Source of the DNA: Endozoicomonas montiporae CL-33
GTDB taxonomy: Bacteria; Pseudomonadota; Gammaproteobacteria; Pseudomonadales; Endozoicomonadaceae
Assembly: GCF_001583435.1 (NCBI RefSeq)
Contig: NZ_CP013251.1
Coordinates: forward strand, 1,819,617 to 1,883,616
Direction: 5' to 3'
Length of the DNA: 64,000 nucleotides
Below the pieces are notes generated by a model, which saw only the letters and a program-made list of their open reading frames with translations, ran no database searches and had not been told where the DNA came from. Each line of letters begins with the position of its first letter. The first letter of the stretch is position 1. The translations under genes and the position numbers were made by a program. This document shows positions 29,180 to 39,573 of this stretch, piece by piece.

Positions 29180-29884
29180 ATGTTAGTCAGTGTCTACCGT
29201 TATAATCCGGAAACGGATGCCAAACCTTTTATGCAGGACTATCAGGTGGAGATACCTGAAGGCAAGGACCTGATGGTACTTGATGTCCTTAATCTACTGA
29301 AAGAACAGGATCCGACTCTGGTTTATCGACGATCCTGCAGGGAAGGCGTCTGTGGTTCAGATGGTCTGAGTATCAGTGGTACTAATGGTCTGGCGTGTGT
29401 TACACCATTGTCTGAAGCTTCACGGGGCAACCGTCTGATTCTGCGCCCTTTGCCCGGGCTGCCGGTTATACGTGATCTGGTTGTTGATATGGGGCAGTTT
29501 TATAAGCAATACGAAAAGATCAAACCTTATCTCATCAACGATCAGCCCGCCCCGGCAATTGAACGGTTGCAGCTACCTGAAGACAGGGAAAAGCTGGATG
29601 GCCTTTATGAATGTATTCTTTGTGCCTGCTGTTCAACAGCCTGTCCATCCTTCTGGTGGAACCCTGATAAGTTTGTAGGCCCTTCCGGTCTGTTACAGGC
29701 CTATCGCTTTCTGGCTGATAGCCGTGATACTGCAACGCAGGAACGCCTGGCTGATCTTGATGACCCGTTCAGTGTGTTCCGGTGCCGCGGTATTATGAAC
29801 TGTGTCAGTGTGTGCCCCAAGGGATTAAATCCAACCAGGGCAATCGGGCATATCCGGCAGATGCTGTTTAGCAGTGCTACCTGA
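29180..29884 (+). CDS. sdhB: Succinate dehydrogenase iron-sulfur subunit
   Basis: Carries electrons from SdhA to quinone through three clusters. [2Fe-2S] ligands are in SCREGVCGSDG and LAC near residues 53-73; the [4Fe-4S] and [3Fe-4S] cysteines are in CILCACCSTACP and CRGIMNCVSVCPKGLNP. The frame is open from 29111, but ATG at 29180 has AAGGA five bases upstream and gives 234 residues, the family length (MLVSVYRYNPETD). Confidence 0.97.
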   Translation: MLVSVYRYNPETDAKPFMQDYQVEIPEGKDLMVLDVLNLLKEQDPTLVYRRSCREGVCGSDGLSISGTNGLACVTPLSEASRGNRLILRPLPGLPVIRDLVVDMGQFYKQYEKIKPYLINDQPAPAIERLQLPEDREKLDGLYECILCACCSTACPSFWWNPDKFVGPSGLLQAYRFLADSRDTATQERLADLDDPFSVFRCRGIMNCVSVCPKGLNPTRAIGHIRQMLFSSAT

Positions 29885-30268
29885 GGCGGGTCGGGTTCGA
29901 ACGTTTAAAGGTTAACCCGGGCGCTGTTGGCTTTTAGTGAATTTAGATACAAATAATATTTTTTCATTACAATTTGTACCTACAATATAGCGGGATTGTT
30001 CGAGGGCGGATCTGTTTATATACATGGTTCTGCCTGTAGTTTACTCTTGGGTGTCTGCCGGTTTTGTGACCATTTATTTTGCGATCGACCGGTAAGTTTT
30101 ACCAGCAGGGGCAGCCAGTCAGGTACTGGTTATCTGTGGGAGGGGGGCTGAAAGTGAATGTTTAAATGGACAGCACACTTTCAGTGCATCATATCGTCAA
30201 GAACTGAGCGAGTTCTGTGCGTTTGAATCCCTGAATGCGATATTGCCCCAGATATACGGGGTGTGACC
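29885..30268 (+). other. sdhB-sucA intergenic region
   Basis: This 384-bp gap has no gene. An AT-rich part at 29940-29990 includes TACAAT, a possible -10, without a clear -35. A short hairpin CCCC-AGATATAC-GGGG lies at about 30246-30261 just before sucA. Pseudomonads have sucA leader RNAs here; I could not match one. Confidence 0.4.
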
Positions 30269-33100
30269 ATGCAAGAAGGTGTGATGCAGCAAATGTGGGC
30301 TACGTCTCATATTGCCGGGGGAAATGCTGCATACGTCGAAGAGCTGTACGAACTTTATCTGCGCGATCCAAACAGTGTCGCAGAAGAGTGGCGTGACTAC
30401 TTTGAAAAGCTACCACAGGTGAACGGCGGCAGTCCGGATGTGCCTCATTCGACCATTCAGGAAAACTTTATTCTGATGGCCAGGCAGCACCAGACCACCC
30501 GCCCAATCACCGCCAGCACCGTATCCAGTGATCATGAGCGAAAACAGATTCAGGTTTTGCGATTGATCAGTGCCTATCGTATCCGTGGTCATCAACAGGC
30601 GACGATTGATCCGCTGGGGATTTTGAAAAGAGAGAAATTCCCTGACCTGACCCTTGAATATCACGGCCTTTCCCGAGCAGATCTGGAGACAGAGTTTCAG
30701 ACCAGTACCATTTTTATTGGTAAAGAGCGGGCAACGCTTCAGGAAATCATCGATGCACTGGATGCCAGCTACTGTGGCTCAGTTGGTGTTGAATACATGC
30801 ACATCGTTAACACCGAAGAGCGTCGCTGGTTTCAAAGCCGGATGGAGTCGGTTCGGGGAAGTCCGGAAGTGGGTAGCGAAGCGCAGTTGCACCTGCTTGA
30901 GCGACTGACTGCAGCAGAAGGTCTTGAAAAATATCTGGGCACCCGTTACCCGGGCACCAAACGTTTTGGTCTTGAAGGTGGTGAAGCTCTCATTCCAATG
31001 CTGGATGAGATGATTCAGCGTGCAGGCACCTACGGAGCCAAGGAAATTGTCATTGGTATGGCGCACCGTGGTCGTCTCAATGTGCTGGTGAATATTCTGG
31101 GTAAAAATCCTTCCGAACTGTTTGACGAGTTCGAAGGCAAGAAAATGGCCGACAGTGGGTCGGGTGATGTGAAGTATCATCAGGGCTTTTCATCCAATGT
31201 CATGACGCCGGGCGGTGAAGTGCACCTTGCTCTGGCATTCAATCCTTCGCATCTGGAAATCGTTGCACCTGTGGTGGAAGGTTCGGTTCGGGCCCGTCAG
31301 GATCGACGCAGCGATAATGTACGGGGGCAGGTCATTCCTGTTTCCATTCACGGTGATGCCGCTTTTGCCGGTCAGGGCGTTGTTATGGAAACCCTGCAAA
31401 TGTCCCAAACCCGGGCATACAGTACGGGTGGAACCGTACATATCATCATTAATAATCAGGTTGGCTTTACCACTAGTCGCCGGGAAGATGCCCGTTCCAC
31501 TGAATACTGTACCGATGTTGCCAAGATGGTAGGCGCTCCGATCCTGCACGTTAATGGTGACGATCCGGAAGCGGTTCAGTTTGTTACCAAGCTGGCGCTG
31601 GACTACCGTATGGAATTCAAGCGTGATGTTGTCATCGATATGGTCTGTTATCGTCGGCGAGGTCACAATGAGGCAGATGAACCATCATCGACGCAGCCCA
31701 TGATGTACCAGACCATCAAGAGTCATACGACAACCAGAGATTTGTATGCCGGCGTCTTGCAGGAGCAGGGTGTTATCTCTGCCGAAGCCGACAAGGGGTT
31801 GGTAGACAGTTACCGGTCAGCGCTCGACAATGGTGAGCATGTCGCCAAGGCTCTTGTCAAAGAGCCTAATACCGAACTGTTTGTAGACTGGACTCCTCAC
31901 CTTGGACACGAGTGGACAGCACGTCATGATACCCGGGTTGCTCTGGGGAACTTGCAGGAACTTGGGCAGAAGTTGTGCAAAATACCTGAAGGCTTTGTGC
32001 TGCAGCGGCAGGTCAGTAAGATCATTGATGATCGTCGCAAGATGGCAGCGGGTGCTTTGCCTATTAACTGGGGCTGTGCTGAGGTGTTGGCGTACGCTTC
32101 TCTGTTGAAAGAAGGCCACCCCGTTCGCATCACCGGTCAGGATGTTGGTCGTGGCACCTTCTCTCACCGACATGCTGTGCACCATAACCAGAAAGACGGC
32201 AGCTCTCTTGTTCCCCTGGCCCGGTTAAGTGATGATCAGCCCGCGTTTCAGATCTGGGACTCGCTGTTGTCAGAAGAAGCCGTTCTGGCGTTCGAATACG
32301 GTTATGCTACGACGACTCCGGGTGCGCTGGTGGTCTGGGAGGCTCAGTTTGGTGACTTTGCCAACGGTTGTCAGGTGGTTATTGACCAGTTTATTACCAG
32401 TGGTGAGCACAAGTGGGGTCGTCTTTGTGGTCTGACGATGCTGTTGCCTCATGGTTACGAAGGGCAGGGGCCGGAACACTCTTCAGCCCGGCTGGAGCGC
32501 TACTTGCAGCTCTGTGCCGAACACAATATTCAGGTGTGTGTACCCACGACACCTGCACAAGTATTTCATATGCTGCGTCGTCAGGTGTTACGGCCGCTGC
32601 GCAAACCACTGATCGCATTTACTCCAAAAAGCCTGTTAAGACATAAACAGGCGATTTCAACACTTGAAGAACTGACAGAGGGTGGTTTCCAGACCATCAT
32701 TCCGGAAGTGGATGAGCACAAACCTGCAGATATTCGCCGGTTGATCCTTTGCAGTGGTAAAGTCTATTACGATTTAGCAGACAAGCGTCGAAATGATGAA
32801 ATCAGTGATGCCATTATTGTTCGAATTGAGCAGCTTTATCCATTTCCGCAGGATGATCTGGATGAATTAATTCTTCAATATTCAGGTCTTGAACATGTTA
32901 TCTGGTGTCAGGAGGAACCCATGAACCAGGGAGCCTGGTATTGCAGTCAGCATCATATGCGGCGTTCTGTTGCACAGCTCAATAATAGTTTAACGCTCAG
33001 GTACGCCGGACGAGAAGCTTCAGCAGCACCGGCGTGTGGTTACATGTCCAAACATGTAGAAGAGCAGCAGAAACTGGTAGATGACGCATTTACGGTATAA
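30269..33100 (+). CDS. sucA: 2-Oxoglutarate dehydrogenase E1 component
   Basis: Thiamine-diphosphate enzyme that decarboxylates 2-oxoglutarate in the TCA cycle and passes the succinyl group to SucB. The N-terminal segment (AYVEELYELYLRDPNSVAEE) binds the complex; GMAHRGRLNVL and GDAAFAGQGVV are cofactor-site landmarks, and the transketolase-type pyrimidine domain follows (FSHRHAVHH, LLPHGYEGQGPEHSSAR). GTG at 30263 would add two residues; ATG at 30269 matches the family. Length 943. First gene of the sucAB-lpd block. Confidence 0.97.
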   Translation: MQEGVMQQMWATSHIAGGNAAYVEELYELYLRDPNSVAEEWRDYFEKLPQVNGGSPDVPHSTIQENFILMARQHQTTRPITASTVSSDHERKQIQVLRLISAYRIRGHQQATIDPLGILKREKFPDLTLEYHGLSRADLETEFQTSTIFIGKERATLQEIIDALDASYCGSVGVEYMHIVNTEERRWFQSRMESVRGSPEVGSEAQLHLLERLTAAEGLEKYLGTRYPGTKRFGLEGGEALIPMLDEMIQRAGTYGAKEIVIGMAHRGRLNVLVNILGKNPSELFDEFEGKKMADSGSGDVKYHQGFSSNVMTPGGEVHLALAFNPSHLEIVAPVVEGSVRARQDRRSDNVRGQVIPVSIHGDAAFAGQGVVMETLQMSQTRAYSTGGTVHIIINNQVGFTTSRREDARSTEYCTDVAKMVGAPILHVNGDDPEAVQFVTKLALDYRMEFKRDVVIDMVCYRRRGHNEADEPSSTQPMMYQTIKSHTTTRDLYAGVLQEQGVISAEADKGLVDSYRSALDNGEHVAKALVKEPNTELFVDWTPHLGHEWTARHDTRVALGNLQELGQKLCKIPEGFVLQRQVSKIIDDRRKMAAGALPINWGCAEVLAYASLLKEGHPVRITGQDVGRGTFSHRHAVHHNQKDGSSLVPLARLSDDQPAFQIWDSLLSEEAVLAFEYGYATTTPGALVVWEAQFGDFANGCQVVIDQFITSGEHKWGRLCGLTMLLPHGYEGQGPEHSSARLERYLQLCAEHNIQVCVPTTPAQVFHMLRRQVLRPLRKPLIAFTPKSLLRHKQAISTLEELTEGGFQTIIPEVDEHKPADIRRLILCSGKVYYDLADKRRNDEISDAIIVRIEQLYPFPQDDLDELILQYSGLEHVIWCQEEPMNQGAWYCSQHHMRRSVAQLNNSLTLRYAGREASAAPACGYMSKHVEEQQKLVDDAFTV

Positions 33101-33163
33101 ATATTCGTCTTGCGTCGTTCTGGCTGAAGGGCGCAGGCAGGTCAAATACTCCAAAGGATCATT

Positions 33164-34384
33164 ATGGCCATTGAAATAAAAGCACCCACTTTTCCCGAGT
33201 CTGTCGCAGACGGTGTAGTCGCAACATGGCATAAAAAGCCCGGCGAGGCTTGTAGCCGTGATGAACTTCTGGTTGATATAGAGACCGATAAAGTAGTTCT
33301 TGAAGTCGTTGCACCTGCGGATGGAACTTTGGTTGAGGTTCTAAAAGAAGAAGGTGGTGTTGTTCTTGGGGAAGAGCTGATTGCCCGGTTTGAAGCAGGT
33401 GCAGTGGCGTCACCGACTGATCCGGTAGAAAAAGAGACTGCTCAGCCTGAAGCGACTTCTGCAACGGCTGAAGAACCAATCCTTAGTCCGGCTGCACGCA
33501 GGATGGCGGATGAAAAAGGCTTCAGTCCTGCAGATATTACCGGTACAGGCAAAGGTGGACGGGTGACCAAGGAGGATGTCGTGCGTCATGCTGAACAGAA
33601 TCCTCTTGTTACTAGTCCAGTCAGTAGCCCGGTTGCCTCTACTGCTCCGAAAGTTGACACCGTGACTCCGGTGTTTGCCGGAGAGCGAGTTGAAAAAAGA
33701 GTGCCTATGACGAGGCTGCGTGCCAAGGTCGCGCAGCGTCTTGTCGAGGCTCAGCAAACCGCTGCAATGTTGACCACTTTTAACGAGGTCAACATGAAAC
33801 CGGTGATGGAGTTACGCGCCCGCTATAAAGATCAGTTCGAGAAACGCCACGGTGTCAGACTTGGCTTTATGTCGTTCTTTGTCAAAGCCTGTACGGAAGC
33901 GCTCAGGCGTTTTCCTGCCGTGAATGCTTCGATTGATGGTAATGATATTGTTTATCACGGCTATCAGGATGTCGGAGTCGCAGTATCCAGTGACCGGGGG
34001 TTGGTTGTACCAATTTTGCGCGATGCTGAAGCAATGACTCTGGCTGATATTGAAGCTAAAATTCGTGAATACGGTGAAAAGGCCCAGGCTGGCAAACTGG
34101 GTATTGAAGACATGACAGGTGGAACCTTCACCCTGTCCAATGGCGGCGTGTTTGGCTCCTTGCTCTCAACGCCTATCCTTAATCCACCTCAGTCAGCCAT
34201 TCTTGGCATGCATAAAATTCAGGAGCGTCCGATGGCTGTTAACGGGCAGGTTGAAATTCTGCCCATGATGTATCTGGCGCTTTCCTATGACCACCGTTTG
34301 CTGGATGGCAAAGAGGCGGTTACCTTCCTTGTGACCATCAAGGAATTGCTCGAAGATCCTGCACGCATACTGCTGGAATTATAA
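33164..34384 (+). CDS. sucB: Dihydrolipoyllysine succinyltransferase (E2)
   Basis: Core of the 2-oxoglutarate dehydrogenase complex; transfers the succinyl group to CoA. Domains: one lipoyl domain with Lys43 in [11 protein letters not shown], a proline/alanine linker, the E1/E3-binding domain ([20 protein letters not shown] at about 105), and the acyltransferase domain ending with the catalytic [13 protein letters not shown]. Length 406 equals the usual size. AAAGGA precedes the ATG. Confidence 0.97.
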   Translation: MAIEIKAPTFPESVADGVVATWHKKPGEACSRDELLVDIETDKVVLEVVAPADGTLVEVLKEEGGVVLGEELIARFEAGAVASPTDPVEKETAQPEATSATAEEPILSPAARRMADEKGFSPADITGTGKGGRVTKEDVVRHAEQNPLVTSPVSSPVASTAPKVDTVTPVFAGERVEKRVPMTRLRAKVAQRLVEAQQTAAMLTTFNEVNMKPVMELRARYKDQFEKRHGVRLGFMSFFVKACTEALRRFPAVNASIDGNDIVYHGYQDVGVAVSSDRGLVVPILRDAEAMTLADIEAKIREYGEKAQAGKLGIEDMTGGTFTLSNGGVFGSLLSTPILNPPQSAILGMHKIQERPMAVNGQVEILPMMYLALSYDHRLLDGKEAVTFLVTIKELLEDPARILLEL

Positions 34385-34398
34385 GTTGTAGACAGTGA

Positions 34399-35901
<1,503 letters not shown>

Positions 35902-36191
35902 TCACTTGATAGTTTGTCGCTCAATAGTTGTCGCTCAATGAAGTTGTGTTTAATGGATTAATGCAACTCCAGACTGTTAGCAGTGATCAACGATTTAATG
36001 TTGGTGCCCTTCTGTAATCAGATGGGCATCAGTGTAAAAAGTTTGATCTGCAATTGTGGATCTTGGGACTATTTAAAGAAAATGCAGTTTTCGATATTGT
36101 TGGCGATTCGTTGTCAAAGTTCGTTAACCGCGTTTCCACTCATGGCTGTTTTAATAACAATAATTTTAACAACAACAATGGTAGTGTCAGT

Positions 36192-37358
36192 ATGAATCTC
36201 CACGAATATCAGGGTAAGCAGTTGTTTGCTGAATATGGCCTGCCTGTGTCTAAGGGTATTGCCGCCGATACGCCGAAAGAGGCTGTGGCTGCAGCAGACA
36301 TGATTGGCGGCGACAAATGGGTAGTAAAAGCTCAGGTCCATGCTGGAGGCCGGGGTAAAGCCGGCGGTGTAAAGCTGGTGAGCAGCAAGGATGAAATAAA
36401 GGCATTCGCAGAAAAATGGCTGGGCCAGAATCTTGTGACCTACCAGACGGATGAAAATGGTCAGCCGGTCAGTAAAATTCTGGTAGAAAGTTGCACTGAC
36501 ATTGATCAGGAACTTTATCTGGGCGCTGTGGTTGATCGTTCCACCCGCCGTATTGTATTTATGGCATCTACCGAAGGTGGTGTTGAAATAGAAAAGGTAG
36601 CTGCTGAAACGCCGGAAAAAATTCTGAAGGCAGTGATTGATCCCTTAGCAGGGGCGCAGCCTTACCAGGGGCGTGAACTGGCTTTTAAACTGGGCTTGCA
36701 GGGTGATCAGATTAAGCAGTTTACTAAGATTTTCCTCGGACTGGCTCAGCTGTTTCAGGAAAATGATCTGGCTTTGCTTGAGATTAATCCTCTGGTTATC
36801 ACCTCTGAAAATAACCTTCACTGTCTGGATGCCAAAGTCGTCATTGATAGCAATGCCATGTATCGGCAACCCAAGCTCAAGGCTTTCCATGATCCTTCTC
36901 AGGAAGACCCAAGAGAGGCTCATGCCGCACAGTGGGAACTGAACTATGTTGCCCTAGACGGCAATATAGGCTGTATGGTCAATGGTGCCGGTTTGGCCAT
37001 GGGCACAATGGATATTGTAAAACTGCACGGTGGCGCACCTGCAAATTTCCTTGATGTAGGTGGTGGCGCGACCAAGGAGCGGGTTAGTGAAGCGTTCAAG
37101 ATCATTCTTTCAGACGACAGTGTAAAAGCCGTTCTGGTTAATATTTTTGGCGGTATTGTGCGCTGTGACCTGATTGCGGATGGCATTATCGGTGCAGTTA
37201 AAGAGGTGGGTGTTGAAGTGCCGGTAGTGGTTCGGCTGGAAGGTAATAACGCCGATCTGGGGGCTAAGAAACTGGCTGACAGTGGTCTGGACATTATTGC
37301 AGCATCCAGTTTGACAGAGGCTGCTGAGCAGGTTGTTAAAGCAGCGGAGGATAAGTGA
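36192..37358 (+). CDS. sucC: Succinyl-CoA synthetase, beta subunit
   Basis: ADP-forming succinate-CoA ligase; makes ATP/GTP at substrate level. ATG at 36192 gives 388 residues, the same as E. coli, and begins [19 protein letters not shown]. The ATP-grasp domain spans the first 240 residues ([17 protein letters not shown]), and the CoA-ligase domain follows ([14 protein letters not shown]). It lies 290 bp after lpd, so it may have its own promoter; none is obvious. The stop overlaps the sucD start (TGATG). Confidence 0.96.
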   Translation: MNLHEYQGKQLFAEYGLPVSKGIAADTPKEAVAAADMIGGDKWVVKAQVHAGGRGKAGGVKLVSSKDEIKAFAEKWLGQNLVTYQTDENGQPVSKILVESCTDIDQELYLGAVVDRSTRRIVFMASTEGGVEIEKVAAETPEKILKAVIDPLAGAQPYQGRELAFKLGLQGDQIKQFTKIFLGLAQLFQENDLALLEINPLVITSENNLHCLDAKVVIDSNAMYRQPKLKAFHDPSQEDPREAHAAQWELNYVALDGNIGCMVNGAGLAMGTMDIVKLHGGAPANFLDVGGGATKERVSEAFKIILSDDSVKAVLVNIFGGIVRCDLIADGIIGAVKEVGVEVPVVVRLEGNNADLGAKKLADSGLDIIAASSLTEAAEQVVKAAEDK

Positions 37359-38230
37359 TGAGTATCCTGATTGATAAGAATACTAAAGTTATTTGCCAGG
37401 GATTTACAGGTTCTCAGGGTACCTTCCATTCTGAACAAGCCATCGCCTATGGCACCAAGATGGTAGGTGGTGTGACGCCAGGAAAAGGTAGTCAAACCCA
37501 TCTTGATTTGCCTGTGTTTAATACAGTAGCTGAGGCTGTAGAAGCGACTGGTGCTGAAGCTTCAGTGATTTATGTGCCAGCACCTTTCTGTAAGGATTCG
37601 ATTCTTGAAGCGGCAAACTCAGGTATACGTCTTATTGTCTGTATCACCGAAGGAATTCCAACACTGGATATGCTGGAGTGTAAGGTTCGCTGTGATGAGC
37701 TTGGAGTTATGCTCATTGGACCTAATTGTCCGGGTGTTATCACTCCGGGTGAGTGCAAAATCGGTATCATGCCAGGGCATATTCACAAGCCGGGCAAAGT
37801 GGGCATCGTTTCCCGCTCAGGCACGCTAACTTATGAGGCAGTGAAGCAGACAACTGATTACGGTTTTGGTCAGTCAACCTGTGTGGGTATAGGTGGTGAT
37901 CCTATTCCCGGTTCAAACTTTATCGATATTCTGGAAAAGTTTGAGAAAGATGCACAGACCGAAGCCATTGTTATGATCGGTGAGATTGGCGGTACGGCTG
38001 AAGAAGAAGCAGCGGCTTTTATCAAGGATCATGTGACCAAGCCGGTTGTCTCTTATATTGCCGGTGTTACAGCACCTCCGGGCAAGCGAATGGGTCATGC
38101 AGGCGCGATTATCTCAGGCGGCAAAGGTACTGCTGATGAAAAGTTTGCAGCGCTTGAAGCAGCTGGTGTCAAAACGGTCAGAAGTCTTGCCGATATTGGT
38201 GAGGCATTGAAAGAGCTGACAGGCTGGTGA
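37358..38230 (+). CDS. sucD: Succinyl-CoA synthetase, alpha subunit
   Basis: CoA-binding partner of SucC that is phosphorylated on histidine during catalysis. The start at ATG 37358 has GGAGG seven bases upstream; a GTG one codon earlier is less likely. The CoA site [14 protein letters not shown] is near residue 16, the catalytic His is in [15 protein letters not shown] near residue 245. Length 290. Last gene of the TCA block, followed by a terminator. Confidence 0.97.
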   Translation: MSILIDKNTKVICQGFTGSQGTFHSEQAIAYGTKMVGGVTPGKGSQTHLDLPVFNTVAEAVEATGAEASVIYVPAPFCKDSILEAANSGIRLIVCITEGIPTLDMLECKVRCDELGVMLIGPNCPGVITPGECKIGIMPGHIHKPGKVGIVSRSGTLTYEAVKQTTDYGFGQSTCVGIGGDPIPGSNFIDILEKFEKDAQTEAIVMIGEIGGTAEEEAAAFIKDHVTKPVVSYIAGVTAPPGKRMGHAGAIISGGKGTADEKFAALEAAGVKTVRSLADIGEALKELTGW

Positions 38231-38268
38231 TTTCCTGAAATTTTCTAGCGCTCTTGTCTATCCATCGA

Positions 38269-38304
38269 AACCCTGACTTTTCCAAAGTCGGGGTTTTCTT
38301 TTCT
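38269..38304 (+). terminator. sucD terminator
   Basis: AACCCTGACTTT pairs with AAAGTCGGGGTT (one G-T pair) around a 3-base loop and runs into TTCTTTTC. It stands 38 bases after the sucD stop. Confidence 0.88.
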
Positions 38305-38449
38305 CAGGCGTTGGAATATCTGGCTTTATCGTTGCAACCTCTATGGTCTTGTGTTCTAGTAGCGCACGGCTGAACCTTCCCCTCAGCTATGGTTGTCTGT
38401 TTCCGGAGTTTCAACCGCCACTTACTTTATTGTTGTCAGGGATTAGCCC

Positions 38450-39325
38450 GTGGGTACGCCTTACCTGAATCCAGAAAAATACCGCTTTGTTCGAGCACTT
38501 CGACCATTCTCTTATTCTGTTGCATTAATTACCTGTGGTCTCGGTGTGACTCTGTCGTTTGTCCGCGATCATGGTGACCCCCTGAGAGGGTTTCTGGTTG
38601 TTCTGGCTGGATTGCTCCTGCAGGCTGCCAGCAACCTGGCAAATGATCATGCTGATCTGGCATTGTGGAAGAATCGTACCGGCGGCATGGCCGAGCTGGC
38701 GGTTAGTCGTATCCGCTTTAATTTTCTGATAGCCGGGCTATTGACCTTACTCGCGTCATTGATGGGAATTTATCTGGTCATTGATGTAGGCTGGCGGCTG
38801 TTGGCTTTTGGTGCTGCAGGCATTGTTGCCGGGTATTTTTATACCGGGGAACCGATTCATTACAAGAGTCATGGTCTGGGAGTACCTGCTGTGTTCCTGC
38901 TCACCGGTGTGCTGATGGTCAGTGGTGCCTACTATGCAGTTTCAGCCGAGTGGAGTTATCAGGTTGTCTTGATTTCACTGCCAGTCAGCTTGTTGGCATC
39001 TGCTCTTCTATTGGCGAATGAACTCAGAGACTACCTTGATGACAAGTCAAATAAAATAGGAACATTGACGGTAAAAATTGGCTTTAATAACTCTAAAGCT
39101 CTTTATACTCTGTGCCTTTTGCTGACGTACCCAATCAGTTTTTATCTGTTTATCATTGGTGCCATACAGAATCCTCTGCTTCTGTTACTGTCACTGGTAT
39201 TTGTCTGGCAACCATTGCGTTTATTAATGTGTGAAGCAGGTGATGTGCAGCTGGTTCAGCTACCACCATTAACCGGACGGTATTTTGTCGTGTTTGGAAT
39301 TGGTTATATTTTTAGTGTGGTCTGA
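38450..39325 (+). CDS. MenA/UbiA-type prenyltransferase
   Basis: A membrane prenyltransferase of the UbiA superfamily, most like 1,4-dihydroxy-2-naphthoate octaprenyltransferase (MenA) by its motifs. About eight hydrophobic segments are present. The first Asp-rich motif is NLANDHADL (about residue 64), and the second is NELRDYLDDKSNKIGTLTV (about 190). The start is GTG at 38450 with AGGG eight bases upstream. No other quinone-pathway gene is adjacent, so substrate assignment is uncertain; a related prenylation role is possible. Confidence 0.75.
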   Translation: MGTPYLNPEKYRFVRALRPFSYSVALITCGLGVTLSFVRDHGDPLRGFLVVLAGLLLQAASNLANDHADLALWKNRTGGMAELAVSRIRFNFLIAGLLTLLASLMGIYLVIDVGWRLLAFGAAGIVAGYFYTGEPIHYKSHGLGVPAVFLLTGVLMVSGAYYAVSAEWSYQVVLISLPVSLLASALLLANELRDYLDDKSNKIGTLTVKIGFNNSKALYTLCLLLTYPISFYLFIIGAIQNPLLLLLSLVFVWQPLRLLMCEAGDVQLVQLPPLTGRYFVVFGIGYIFSVV

Positions 39326-39334
39326 AGGGTATTA

Positions 39335-39512
39335 ATACCAATCGCAATAATTATCGATTCTATTGCGCTGCCTTTTCAGCCGGTTATTCTGCGTTGGTAT
39401 TCGTCGCCATAGCTACTACCCATAGGGCATAAAGGCTACGGCTCCTCACGCCGCCTTGGCTAACCGGTTGAAAAGGCATGCTCATCACGAAGCTAATTAT
39501 TTTGATTGGTAT
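39335..39512. repeat. MITE-like element with about 55-bp inverted ends
   Basis: Both ends carry ATACCAATC then AATAATTA and, further in, TGCCTTTTCA-CCGGTTA in opposite orientation, with an unpaired middle of about 65 bp. No coding frame. The outer flanks read TA on both sides (TACCAATC ... GATTGGTA), which could be a TA target duplication. This looks like a small non-autonomous element. Confidence 0.75.
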
Positions 39513-39518
39513 AAGACA

Positions 39519-39544
39519 TTAAAAAAGGGCTGGAATCAGCCCTT
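39519..39544 (-). terminator. gspCD terminator
   Basis: On the minus strand AAGGGCTG pairs with CAGCCCTT across ATTC and is followed by a run of T residues. It lies 29 bases after the gspD stop. Confidence 0.88.
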
Positions 39545-39573
39545 AACGGTTACTCTTTAGTAGCATCCCTGAT

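Noticed and set aside
29885..30268. sucA leader riboswitch
   Set aside because: Position is right, but I could not match the sequence to a known leader motif; only a covariance search could decide.
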